Assembly (NCBI GenBank): GCA_022819905.1
Contig: JAJEGJ010000081.1
Coordinates: 1-64,000 of the forward strand
Reading direction: 5' to 3'
DNA: 64,000 bases
Source: Alphaproteobacteria bacterium
Lineage (GTDB): Bacteria; Pseudomonadota; Alphaproteobacteria; TMED109
Positions within the stretch are counted from its first letter, which is position 1; every line of letters begins with the position of its first letter. Positions 8,259 through 17,092 of the stretch are shown here, one piece after another. The notes below the pieces were generated by a model, which ran no database searches, was not told where the DNA came from, and saw only the letters and a program-made list of their open reading frames with translations. Made by a program: the position numbers and the translations under genes.

Positions 8259-8681
8259 ATGTTTGCCATCGACACCAATGTCGCCTCCGAACTCATGCGT
8301 CCGGAGCCGATGCCCGCCGTGGCGGCCTGGATCGCCGAACGCGACGCGCAGGAGATGTACCTGACGGCGGTGAGCGAAGCGGAATTGCGCTACGGCGTTG
8401 CAATCATACCGGCGGGCAAGCGGCGAAGCGCGCTGGAGGCCGCCATGACCCGTTGGTTCGACCAAGGCTTCATCGGGCGGATTCTCCCGTTCGACAGCGC
8501 CGCGGCCCGGGCCTACGCGGAGATCGCGGTCGGGCGCCGCGACGCAGGCCGGCCGATCGGCGAAGCCGACTGCCAGATTGCCGCCATTTGCCGCTCGCGT
8601 GGCGCAGTCCTGGTCACCCGCAACGTGCGGGACTTCAAGGATACGGGCGTCAAAGTCATCGATCCCTGGGCGGCAGCATGA
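8259..8681 (+). CDS. fitB: FitB/VapC-type PIN-domain toxin ribonuclease
   Basis: A 140-residue PIN-domain protein. The acidic metal-binding residues are visible: Asp5 in MFAIDTNVASELM, Glu in SEAELRYGV, Asp in GEADCQIAA, and Asp in TRNVRDF. FitB/VapC toxins cleave RNA when the antitoxin is lost. The end DTGVKVIDPW is typical of the FitB branch. It is co-transcribed with the antitoxin just upstream. Confidence 0.9.
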   Translation: MFAIDTNVASELMRPEPMPAVAAWIAERDAQEMYLTAVSEAELRYGVAIIPAGKRRSALEAAMTRWFDQGFIGRILPFDSAAARAYAEIAVGRRDAGRPIGEADCQIAAICRSRGAVLVTRNVRDFKDTGVKVIDPWAAA

Positions 8682-8823
8682 ATGTAATGCGCCTGCGCAC
8701 GGACGGCTATGCAAAGCCCTGCCAGGATTGGGATGGAACCGCGCACGACAGGCGGCGGCAATGGTGCTTGCGGGATAATGCCCCGGCCACGAAACAATTG
8801 CCGCACTGGAGAACGCACGCGAG

Positions 8824-10797
8824 ATGAGCAACGGCGACCTCAACTGGATCGCGAACTACATCTGGGGCATCGCCGACGATGTGCTGCGCGATCTCTACGT
8901 GCGCGGCAAGTACCGCGACGTGATCCTGCCGATGACCGTGCTGCGCAGGCTCGATGCCGTGCTCGAAGAGGGCAAGCAGGCCGTCCTGCAAATGAAGGCG
9001 TCGCTCGATGACGCGGGTGTCGTCGAACAGGACGCCGCGCTACGCCGGGCGGCGGGTCAGTCCTTCTACAACGTCTCGCCCTTTACGCTGCGCGACCTGC
9101 GCGCTCGGGCCAGCCGGCAGCAACTCGAAGCCGACTTCCGGGCCTGGCTCGACGGGTTTTCGCCCAACGTGCAGGACATCCTCGACAGCTTCGAGTTCCG
9201 CAACCAGATTCCGCGCCTGTCCAAAGCCGACGCGCTTGGCGCGTTGGTCGAGAAGCTCACCTCGCGCGACATCAACCTGAGTCCCGATCCCGTCATGGAC
9301 ACCCGCGGTGCTGTCCTCCGTCCGGGCCTCGACAACCACGGCATGGGCACGATCTTCGAGGAGCTGGTGCGCCGATTCAACGAAGAGAACAACGAAGAAG
9401 CCGGAGAGCACTGGACTCCGAGGGACGCCGTGCGGCTCATGGCCAACCTGGTCTTCCGGCCTCTGGCCGACGACATCGAATCCGGCACATACTTGCTTTA
9501 TGACGGCGCCTGCGGTACCGGCGGCATGCTGACGGTGGCCGAGGAGACATTGCAGGAACTCGCCGCCGAGCGCGGCAAGCAAGTGTCCACGCACCTGTAT
9601 GGGCAGGAGATCAACGCCGAGACCTACGCCATCTGCAAGGCCGACCTGCTGCTGAAGGGCGAAGGCGAGGCCGCCGACAACATCGTGGGCGGCCCGGAAC
9701 ATTCAACGCTCTCCAACGACGCCTTCCCGGCCCGCGAGTTCGACTTCATGCTTTCCAATCCTCCCTATGGCAAGAGCTGGAAGACTGACCTTGAGCGCAT
9801 GGGGGGCAAAAAAAGCATGCGCGACCCGCGCTTTTTGATCGAGCACCATGGTGATCCGGAGTATTCGCTGGTTACGCGCGTGAGCGATGGCCAGATGCTG
9901 TTCCTCGCGAACAAGCTCTCGAAGATGAAGCAGCAGACAAGACTCGGCAGCCGCATCGCGGAAGTTCACAACGGCTCCTCACTGTTCACCGGCGACGCGG
10001 GGCAGGGCGAGAGCAACATCCGCCGCTGGATCATCGAGAACGACTGGCTGGAGGCGATCGTCGCGCTGCCGCTCAATCTTTTCTACAACACCGGCATTGC
10101 CACGTATGTGTGGGTGCTGACCAACCGCAAGCCGGCGCACCGCCGCGGCAAGGTGCAGTTGATCGACGCCACAGCATGGCACCGGCCGCTGCGCAAGAAC
10201 CTTGGCAAGAAGAACTGCGAACTGGGCGAGGACGACATCGAGCGCATCTGCCAGACCTTCGTGGCCTTCGAGGAAACCGCGCAGAGCAGGATCTTCGACA
10301 ACGAAGCCTTGGGCTACTGGAAGGTGACGGTCGAGCGGCCGCTCCGGATTGAGGGCGCGGAAAAGCGCGTTCACAAGGCGGCCGAAATCAAGAAGCTCAA
10401 GGAAGATCGACGGAGCAGCGAAGACGCGCCGCCCGTCATCAAGCGGATGCACAAGCGCGCCGAGGCCGACCCGCTGCACGGGCGCTTCGAGGACACCATC
10501 AACGGCAAGACCGTCGTGGTCGAGTACGAGACGGATACGGACCTCCGCGACACCGAACAGATCCCGCTACAGGAAGAAGGCGGAATCGACGCCTTCCTGA
10601 AGCGCGAAGTCCTGCCCTACGCCCCGGACGCCTGGTATTGCCCCGATACGGTGAAGATCGGCTACGAAATCAGCTTCAACCGCTACTTCTACAAGCCGCA
10701 GCCGATGCGAACACTGGACGAGATCAGGGCCGACATCCTGGCTCTGGAAGAAGAAACGGAAGGGCTGTTGGCGGAAATTGTCGGAGCCGCCCGCTGA
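8824..10797 (+). CDS. hsdM: Type I restriction-modification methyltransferase subunit HsdM
   Basis: N6-adenine methyltransferase that with HsdS methylates the recognition site and with HsdR forms the restriction enzyme. The 657-residue protein has the HsdM N-terminal helical domain, SAM-binding motif I DGACGTGG (227-234) and catalytic motif IV NPPY (312-315), followed by motif [13 protein letters not shown]-type signatures and a C-terminal extension. The stop overlaps the next start (TGATG). It heads the block hsdM - DUF262 relic - hsdS - DUF433 - DUF5615 - hsdR. Confidence 0.95.
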   Translation: MSNGDLNWIANYIWGIADDVLRDLYVRGKYRDVILPMTVLRRLDAVLEEGKQAVLQMKASLDDAGVVEQDAALRRAAGQSFYNVSPFTLRDLRARASRQQLEADFRAWLDGFSPNVQDILDSFEFRNQIPRLSKADALGALVEKLTSRDINLSPDPVMDTRGAVLRPGLDNHGMGTIFEELVRRFNEENNEEAGEHWTPRDAVRLMANLVFRPLADDIESGTYLLYDGACGTGGMLTVAEETLQELAAERGKQVSTHLYGQEINAETYAICKADLLLKGEGEAADNIVGGPEHSTLSNDAFPAREFDFMLSNPPYGKSWKTDLERMGGKKSMRDPRFLIEHHGDPEYSLVTRVSDGQMLFLANKLSKMKQQTRLGSRIAEVHNGSSLFTGDAGQGESNIRRWIIENDWLEAIVALPLNLFYNTGIATYVWVLTNRKPAHRRGKVQLIDATAWHRPLRKNLGKKNCELGEDDIERICQTFVAFEETAQSRIFDNEALGYWKVTVERPLRIEGAEKRVHKAAEIKKLKEDRRSSEDAPPVIKRMHKRAEADPLHGRFEDTINGKTVVVEYETDTDLRDTEQIPLQEEGGIDAFLKREVLPYAPDAWYCPDTVKIGYEISFNRYFYKPQPMRTLDEIRADILALEEETEGLLAEIVGAAR

Positions 10798-11113
10798 TGT
10801 CGACGCAACGCTGTTCGGTCACTCCGCACCCCATCGTAACGCTACTGACGTGGTTCAAGTCCGATGAAATCGCGATTCCCGAAGTCCGGCGACCCTTCGT
10901 CTGGAGTGCGACCAAGGTCCACAATCTGGCGGATTCCCTCTATCAGGGGTACGCGGTGGGTTGCCTGATCGCCTGGCGCAACCCAACGGCGAGGCTCAAG
11001 GACGGTTCAAAATCCTCGGGCAAATGCTTCCTCATCACTACGACGACTTCCTTGCGGAGCGTCGCCGCCTGTTGTCTCTGAAGACCGAGGCGTGGTTCGA
11101 TGTGCTGTCATGA
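10797..11113 (+). pseudogene. DUF262 (GmrS/ParB-like) gene relic
   Basis: Starting at an ATG that overlaps the hsdM stop, the reading frame gives [18 protein letters not shown] and then [22 protein letters not shown], the start of a DUF262 domain, and then runs out after 94 codons. From about 11009 a different frame reads [20 protein letters not shown] and ends at the TGA at 11111-11113, overlapping the hsdS start. This looks like the two ends of one longer gene joined out of frame by an internal deletion. DUF262 proteins accompany many type I systems as extra restriction factors. Confidence 0.65.
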
Positions 11114-12594
11114 TCGCTGAACTTACGACGTATCCAGCGTACAAGCCTTCCGGTATCGAGTGGCTGGGGGAAGTGCCGGCGCATTGGGAAGCACGACGAC
11201 TCGGCCAAGTCGGAAAGCTACTGAAAGGGCGTGGGGGCAGCAAGGAAGATGAGGTGGATCAGGGCGTTCCCTGCGTCCGGTATGGCGACCTTTATACGAC
11301 ACACAATTGGGTGATTGCCGAGAGCCGCTCATGCGTATCGCGCGAACGTGCTCGGGAATACACGCCCATCCGGTATGGTGACCTGCTGTTCGCAGCATCA
11401 GGGGAAACCGCCGACGAGATAGGCAAGTCAGCCGTCAATCTGATGCGCTCCAGAGCGTGTTGCGGCGGAGACATCATTCTGTTTCGACCGCGCGTCCGGC
11501 TCGATCCTCGCTTCGTCGGGTACGCGGCTGACTGTCGAGCAGCGGCGGCACAAAAGGCCAGGATGGGCCGCGGCTTCACGGTCGTTCACATCTATCCGCA
11601 TCAAATCAAACGAATCGCGTTAGCCATTCCGCCGCTCCCCGAACAAACCGCCATCGCCCGCTTCCTCGACCACGCCACGAACCGCATCGCCTGCTACATC
11701 CGCGCCAAGAAGAAGCTGATCGCGCTGCTGGAAGAGCAGAAGCAGGTCCTCGTCCACGACGCGGTCACCGGCCGGATCGATGTCCGCACCGGCAAACCCT
11801 ACGCCGAATACAAGCCCTCCGGCGTGAAATGGCTGGGGGACATGCCGGCGCATTGGCGAGTAAGGCGACTCAAATCGTTGGTGGCGCGAATTGATCAAGG
11901 CGTGAGCCCGCAGGCGGAAAATCGTCTCTGCGATGGCGACGCTTGGGGCGTACTGAAGGCGGGCTGCGTTAACGGAGGTGTGTTCAAGCAGAATGAGCAC
12001 AAGCGCTTGGGGCCTGATTTCGCATTCGATCCCACACTAGAAGTCGCCAACGGGGACATTCTGGTGTCTCGGGCAAGCGGCTCCCCCCATTACGTCGGCT
12101 CAGTCGGCTGCGTATCGTCACTAAAGTACAAGCTCATACTCTCGGATAAGACCTTTCGCCTCGTCTTCAAACACGAACTTAATGCAGACTTCATGGTTCT
12201 GGCGATGAACAGCCGCTACTACCGCGAGCAAGTGGGTCGCGCCATCAGTGGTGCGGAAGGATTGGCGAGTAACCTGCCTCTATCGTCGTTGCGAGCGTTT
12301 TTCCTTATTGTTCCCCCGACTCATGAGCAAAACGACATTGTCCTGAAACTCAGAGAAGCAACCAGTCGACTCAATGCCGCGGTCAAGCGGACCAAGCAAG
12401 AAATCTCGCTCCTACACGAGTACCGTGCCCGCCTGATCGCGGACGTGGTCACCGGCAAGCTCGATGTCCGGGAGGTGGCCGCGAGACTACCGGAACCGAA
12501 CCCGGCTGCAGCCAAAGACGGACGAGAGACGGTCCAACCCAAACCAAATCCACGACTTTCCGACAAAACGTCGGGAAAGGAGGCGAACCCATGA
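11110..12594 (+). CDS. hsdS: Type I restriction-modification specificity subunit HsdS
   Basis: The 494-residue subunit chooses the bipartite DNA target. It has two target-recognition domains, each opening with the same signature (YKPSGIEWLGEVPAHWE near residue 10; YKPSGVKWLGDMPAHWR near 234). Each is followed by the conserved spacer helix (LPEQTAIARFLDHATNRI... near 176-227; the second ends VVTGKLDVRE). The ATG at 11110 is chosen because it overlaps the upstream relic's stop and begins just before the first conserved block. The stop overlaps the DUF433 start by ATGA. Confidence 0.93.
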   Translation: MIAELTTYPAYKPSGIEWLGEVPAHWEARRLGQVGKLLKGRGGSKEDEVDQGVPCVRYGDLYTTHNWVIAESRSCVSRERAREYTPIRYGDLLFAASGETADEIGKSAVNLMRSRACCGGDIILFRPRVRLDPRFVGYAADCRAAAAQKARMGRGFTVVHIYPHQIKRIALAIPPLPEQTAIARFLDHATNRIACYIRAKKKLIALLEEQKQVLVHDAVTGRIDVRTGKPYAEYKPSGVKWLGDMPAHWRVRRLKSLVARIDQGVSPQAENRLCDGDAWGVLKAGCVNGGVFKQNEHKRLGPDFAFDPTLEVANGDILVSRASGSPHYVGSVGCVSSLKYKLILSDKTFRLVFKHELNADFMVLAMNSRYYREQVGRAISGAEGLASNLPLSSLRAFFLIVPPTHEQNDIVLKLREATSRLNAAVKRTKQEISLLHEYRARLIADVVTGKLDVREVAARLPEPNPAAAKDGRETVQPKPNPRLSDKTSGKEANP

Positions 12595-12818
12595 CCAACT
12601 GGACGAACTGCCCGGCGGTGGAACGCAATCCCCGCAAGATCAGCGGCGACTGGGCCTTTACGGGCACCCGGGTGCCGGTGTATGCCCTGTTCGAGAACCT
12701 CGAAAGCGGAGCCACCGTGAAGGAGTTTCTCGAGTGGTATCCCGAGGTTCAGGCGTGGCAGGTGGCCGCTGTCCTGAAGCACGAAACGGAATCCCTCAAG
12801 ACGCCCGTCGAAGTGTGA
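12591..12818 (+). CDS. DUF433 putative antitoxin
   Basis: 75 residues with the DUF433 pattern: a start near RNPRKISGDWAFTGTRVPVY and a helix-turn-helix-like end (ATVKEFLEWYPEVQAWQVAAVL). DUF433 proteins commonly precede DUF5615 PIN-like proteins as predicted antitoxins. It has a strong ribosome site (AAAGGAGGCGAACCC) and overlaps both hsdS and the next gene. Confidence 0.8.
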   Translation: MTNWTNCPAVERNPRKISGDWAFTGTRVPVYALFENLESGATVKEFLEWYPEVQAWQVAAVLKHETESLKTPVEV

Positions 12819-13132
12819 AAATCCTGTTCGACCACGGGACTCCGGCGCCCCTTCGGAGGCACCTCGCGGAGCATTCCGTAGACCGGTCCGCGGAGAGGGG
12901 ATGGGAGTTGCTCGAGAACGGTGAACTGATCCGCAAAGCCGAAGATGACGGCTACGAGGTCATCGTCACCACGGACCAGAACATGCGCTACCAGCAGAAC
13001 CTGACTGGCAGCCGTCTGGCCATCGTCGTGCTGATGGCCACGGCGTGGCCGCGCGTGCAGCATCGAACGAAAGAGATTCGCGCGGCCATCGAGGAGGTGC
13101 GTCCGGGACAAGTTCGAGAAGTCCCGATCTGA
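12815..13132 (+). CDS. DUF5615 PIN-like putative toxin
   Basis: 105 residues from the GTG that overlaps the DUF433 stop (GTGTGA). VKILFDHGTPAPLRRHL and GYEVIVTTDQNMRYQQNL are DUF5615 signatures: the first-strand Asp and the Thr-Thr-Asp of a PIN-like nuclease fold. With DUF433 it forms a predicted toxin-antitoxin module embedded between hsdS and hsdR, which would penalise loss of the restriction locus. Activity is inferred from the family only. Confidence 0.78.
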   Translation: MKILFDHGTPAPLRRHLAEHSVDRSAERGWELLENGELIRKAEDDGYEVIVTTDQNMRYQQNLTGSRLAIVVLMATAWPRVQHRTKEIRAAIEEVRPGQVREVPI

Positions 13133-13148
13133 AAATCGAGCACGAGTC

Positions 13149-16100
13149 ATGACGACCGACACATCCGAGTATGGCCTCGAAAGCCTGATCTGCACGGCTT
13201 TGGCGGGCGAGACCTGCGCCCCGCTCGCCGCGGGAGAGGTTCGGGAACCCAGAGCCGGCTACGGCGGCGTCGGCTGGAGTTGCGGCAGCTACCGGGATTA
13301 CGACCGAGAACACTGCGTGGATCTGGTTCAACTCGCCGTGTTCCTTCGCGCGACCCAGCCCGCGGCTGCCGAGACCCTGGCTTTGGACGATGACGGCCCG
13401 ACCCGGCGCAAGTTCCTGGCGCGCCTGCAGGGCTCGATTGCGAAGCGGGGCGTGATCGACGTGCTGCGGCACGGCATCCGCCACGGAGCCCACGATCTCC
13501 CGCTTTTTTACGGCACGCCCTCGGCCGCCAACATTGAATCCCGCGAACGATTCGAGCGGAACCGCTTCACCGTCACCCGCCAGCTCCGCTATAGCCGCGA
13601 CGAGGCGCAGCGGGCGCTGGACATCGCGCTGTTCGTCAACGGCCTTCCGGTCATCACTTTCGAGCTCAAGAACAACCTCACCAAGCAGACCGTCGCCGAC
13701 GCGGTCGAGCAATACAAGAGAGACCGCAATCCGCGTGAGAAACTGTTCGCGTTCGGCCGCTGCGTCGCCCACTTCGCGGTGGACGAGTCCGAGGTGCGTT
13801 TCTGCACCGAACTGAAGGGCAAGGCGTCGTGGTTCCTGCCGTTCAACCGGGGCTGGAACGACGGCGCCGGCAATCCGCCCAATCCGAACGGGATCAAGTC
13901 CGACTACCTGTGGCGCGACGTGCTGACCCGCGAGAACCTGACCGACATCCTGGAAAACTATGCGCAGATCGTCGAGACCAAGGATGCGAAGACGGGACGC
14001 AGGACGCGCAAGCAGATCTGGCCGCGCTTCCATCAGCGCGACGCCGTGCGCCGCCTGCTCGCGGACGCCGCCGAGCATGGGGCGGGGCAACGCTACCTGA
14101 TCCAGCATTCCGCCGGCAGCGGCAAGAGCAACTCCATCGCTTGGCTGGCACACCAGTTGATCGGGCTGGGCCGGATCAAGGGCGGCCAAGGCGGTATGAT
14201 TGCCGAGGGCAGCGACGGCGGCTCGACCGTCTTCGACTCCATCATCGTCGTCACCGACCGCCGCATCCTCGACAAGCAAATCAACGACACCATTCGGCAG
14301 TACGCCCAGGTCGGAGCGACCGTCGGCCATGCCGACCGTTCGGGCGACCTCCGCAAGTTCATCGAAGACGGCAAGAAGATCATCATCTCGACGGTGCAGA
14401 AGTTCCCCTTCATTCTCGACGAGATCGGCAACGAGCAGCGCTCACGAAGCTTCGCAATCATCATCGACGAGGCCCATTCCAGCCAGGGCGGGAGAACCAG
14501 CGCCGCGATGGCGCAGGCGCTGTCCGAAGCCGGCGAGGAAGGCGAGGACGAGACCTTCGAAGACCGGATCAACCGGCTGATGGAATCGCGCAAGCTCCTC
14601 CCGAACGCCAGCTACTTCGCCTTCACCGCCACTCCGAAGAACAAGACGCTGGAGATCTTCGGCGCGCCCGAGCCGCAGCCCGACGGCGCCATCAGGCACC
14701 GGGCCTTCCACAGCTACACGATGAAGCAGGCGATCCAGGAAGGGTTCATTCTGGACGTACTGGCGCACTACACGCCCGTGCAAAGCTACTACAAGCTCGC
14801 CAAGACCGTCGAGGACGATCCCGAATTCGACACGAAAAAGGCGCAGAAGAAGCTGCGCCGCTTCGTCGAGGGCCACGACCACGCCATCCGCCTGAAGGCC
14901 GAGATCATGGTGGATCACTTCCATGACCAGGTGCTTGCCAAGGGCAAGATCGGCGGCGAGGCGCGGGCCATGGTGGTGACCAACGGAATCGAGCGCGCCA
15001 TCCAGTACTACCAGGCCATTCGCGACTACCTTGGCGAGCGCAAGAGCCGCCACCGGGCCATCGTCGCGTTCTCGGGCGAGCATGAGTTCGGTGGCGCAAA
15101 GGTGAGCGAGGCCACGCTCAACGGCTTTCCGTCCCGCTTCATCGCCGAGAAGTTCCAGGAGGCCCCCTACCGATTTCTGGTCTGCGCCGACAAGTTCCAG
15201 ACCGGCTACGACGAGCCGCTGCTGCACACCATGTACGTGGACAAGACGCTGGCCGGCGTCAAGGCGGTGCAGGCCCTCTCGCGCCTGAACCGGGCGCATC
15301 CGAAGAAGCACGACGTCTTCGTGCTGGACTTTCTCAACGACGTGGACACCATCCGCGACGCGTTCGCGGACTACTACCGCGCGACCATCCTCGCGGACGA
15401 AACGGACCCGAATAAGCTGCACGACTTGCAGGCCGAGCTCGACGGAGCACAGGTGTATTCGCCCACGCAGGTCGGGAACTTCGTCCGGCTGTACCTCGAT
15501 GGCGCCGAGCGTGAGTTGCTCGATCCGATCCTGGACGTTTGCGTGGCCAACTACAAGACCGACCTCGACGAGGACAGCCAGGTCGATTTCAAGGGCAAGG
15601 CCAAGGGCTTCGTGCGTACGTACAACTTTCTTTCCTGCGTCCTGCCCTGGACCGACGCCGCGTGGGAGCAGCGGTCGGTCTTTCTCAATTTTCTGATTCT
15701 CAAGCTTCCGGCCCCGAAGGAGGAGGATCTGTCCAAGGGCATTCTCGACGCCATCGACATGGACAGCTACCGGGTCGAGAAGCGGGCGATGCAGAAGATA
15801 CTGCTGCCCGACGAGGACGCCGAGGTCGATCCGGTGCCGCCGGCCGGCGGCGGCCACCGGCCCGAGCCGGAACTCGACCGGCTATCGAACATCATCAACC
15901 AGTTCAACGACCTGTTCGGCGACATCGCTTGGGAAGACGGCGACCGCATACACCGTCTCGTCACGGAGGAAATCCCCTCGCGCGTGGCACGGGACAAAGC
16001 GTACCGGAACGCCCTGCGGCACTCGGACCGGCAAAACACGCGCATCGAGCACGACAAGGCTCTCGAGCGCGTCATGACGTCAATGACGAAGGATGACATG

Positions 16101-16196
16101 CAGCTATTCAAACAGTTCATCGACAACGACGGTTTCAGGCGCTGGATGACGGACACGGTGTTCGCATTGACATCGGCGCGACGGGGTCCGCCTTAG
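13149..16196 (+). CDS. hsdR: Type I restriction endonuclease motor subunit HsdR
   Basis: The 1,015-residue subunit carries translocation and cleavage activity. The N-terminal PD-(D/E)XK nuclease site is Asp158...Glu172-Leu-Lys174 (ALDIALFVNGLPVITFELK). The SF2 motor has Walker A HSAGSGKS (Lys326), DEAH box IDEAHSSQGG (440-443) and motif III FTATPKNKTL, with VQALSRLNRAHP as motif VI. A C-terminal helical domain binds HsdM. No frameshift or missing key residue is seen, so the system looks functional. Confidence 0.95.
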   Translation: MTTDTSEYGLESLICTALAGETCAPLAAGEVREPRAGYGGVGWSCGSYRDYDREHCVDLVQLAVFLRATQPAAAETLALDDDGPTRRKFLARLQGSIAKRGVIDVLRHGIRHGAHDLPLFYGTPSAANIESRERFERNRFTVTRQLRYSRDEAQRALDIALFVNGLPVITFELKNNLTKQTVADAVEQYKRDRNPREKLFAFGRCVAHFAVDESEVRFCTELKGKASWFLPFNRGWNDGAGNPPNPNGIKSDYLWRDVLTRENLTDILENYAQIVETKDAKTGRRTRKQIWPRFHQRDAVRRLLADAAEHGAGQRYLIQHSAGSGKSNSIAWLAHQLIGLGRIKGGQGGMIAEGSDGGSTVFDSIIVVTDRRILDKQINDTIRQYAQVGATVGHADRSGDLRKFIEDGKKIIISTVQKFPFILDEIGNEQRSRSFAIIIDEAHSSQGGRTSAAMAQALSEAGEEGEDETFEDRINRLMESRKLLPNASYFAFTATPKNKTLEIFGAPEPQPDGAIRHRAFHSYTMKQAIQEGFILDVLAHYTPVQSYYKLAKTVEDDPEFDTKKAQKKLRRFVEGHDHAIRLKAEIMVDHFHDQVLAKGKIGGEARAMVVTNGIERAIQYYQAIRDYLGERKSRHRAIVAFSGEHEFGGAKVSEATLNGFPSRFIAEKFQEAPYRFLVCADKFQTGYDEPLLHTMYVDKTLAGVKAVQALSRLNRAHPKKHDVFVLDFLNDVDTIRDAFADYYRATILADETDPNKLHDLQAELDGAQVYSPTQVGNFVRLYLDGAERELLDPILDVCVANYKTDLDEDSQVDFKGKAKGFVRTYNFLSCVLPWTDAAWEQRSVFLNFLILKLPAPKEEDLSKGILDAIDMDSYRVEKRAMQKILLPDEDAEVDPVPPAGGGHRPEPELDRLSNIINQFNDLFGDIAWEDGDRIHRLVTEEIPSRVARDKAYRNALRHSDRQNTRIEHDKALERVMTSMTKDDMQLFKQFIDNDGFRRWMTDTVFALTSARRGPP

Positions 16197-16264
16197 CCTT
16201 TCCGTGGTCGAATATCTATCAGTATCGAAATGCCTCGCGGTCGCGGCAATAGGGGCCACGAAAA

Positions 16265-16930
16265 ATGAACCCGTTCGAATCCTTGGCGCCTGAAATGCTT
16301 CTGAGCGTGTCGCAAATTGCTGCCGCATTTCTCACTGCTTTCGCGACGATCGCATTGGTCGCCGTCACGGTAGTTCTGGCGAGGGCCACCAAGCGAATGG
16401 CACGCGCCTCTTCTCAAGCGTTTGTGACGGCGACAATCGAGCCGAACATCTGGTCAATGGTCCACTGCGACATCGTGCTGCAGAATACCGGTAATGCCCC
16501 TGCGTTTGATGTCAAGGTGACGGTTCGTCCAGACCTCCCTGAGAGCGACCTGAGAGGGGATGGAGCACTACCTCTCCAGAATGTCAGTGTGCTACGCCCG
16601 GGGCAGGAGATGAAATCGTTCCTAACGGACGCAAAGGACGTTCTCAATCAGATTTACAGAATCGAAGTCACTTGGAAGCGTAGTCCTCTTGATAAGTCCA
16701 TTGAAAAAATCGAATACGACCACTACCTGCCCAAGAACCTCAGCAGGCTTGGTGCGTGGAGTCCAGAAATTCAAATTGCGGACCAGATTAAGAAATTGCG
16801 AGAAGATTGGAAAGAAATTGCATCTGGAACGCGAAAGTTGTCGGTGAATTCCTTTGGGCGAACCGATAGGGACGAAGAACGGAAGCGATCGGAAAAGGTG
16901 CGCGAAGCGCGACGAAGTAAAGAGAAATAG
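16265..16930 (+). CDS. Membrane-anchored protein of unknown function
   Basis: 221 residues: one hydrophobic N-terminal segment (about 13-40, LLSVSQIAAAFLTAFATIAL...), then a soluble region with a beta-rich stretch (VHCDIVLQNTGNAPAFDVKVTV) like small immunoglobulin-type folds, and a very charged C-terminus (RTDRDEERKRSEKVREARRSKEK). Not recognised. It starts 68 bases after hsdR with an AGGGG site upstream and is the last gene of the cargo block. A/T content is higher than its neighbours, as often seen in acquired genes. Confidence 0.65.
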   Translation: MNPFESLAPEMLLSVSQIAAAFLTAFATIALVAVTVVLARATKRMARASSQAFVTATIEPNIWSMVHCDIVLQNTGNAPAFDVKVTVRPDLPESDLRGDGALPLQNVSVLRPGQEMKSFLTDAKDVLNQIYRIEVTWKRSPLDKSIEKIEYDHYLPKNLSRLGAWSPEIQIADQIKKLREDWKEIASGTRKLSVNSFGRTDRDEERKRSEKVREARRSKEK

Positions 16931-17092
16931 GGATTGCACTCAAAGAGGGTGTTCCGCTCTCGCTCGCCGACGTTTGAATTCCGGCGCAGAGTCTGAACGC
17001 GAATCCAATGTAGGCTTGCCGCTTGGACATCCCTCAAGCCGGACGTGACGCCGATCCCGAAGGCGATGCGACGGTGCCTACAGAGACGACCA

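Noticed and set aside
7590-8843. 417-codon minus-strand frame between traI and hsdM
   Set aside because: Runs antisense through fitAB and has no recognisable domain.
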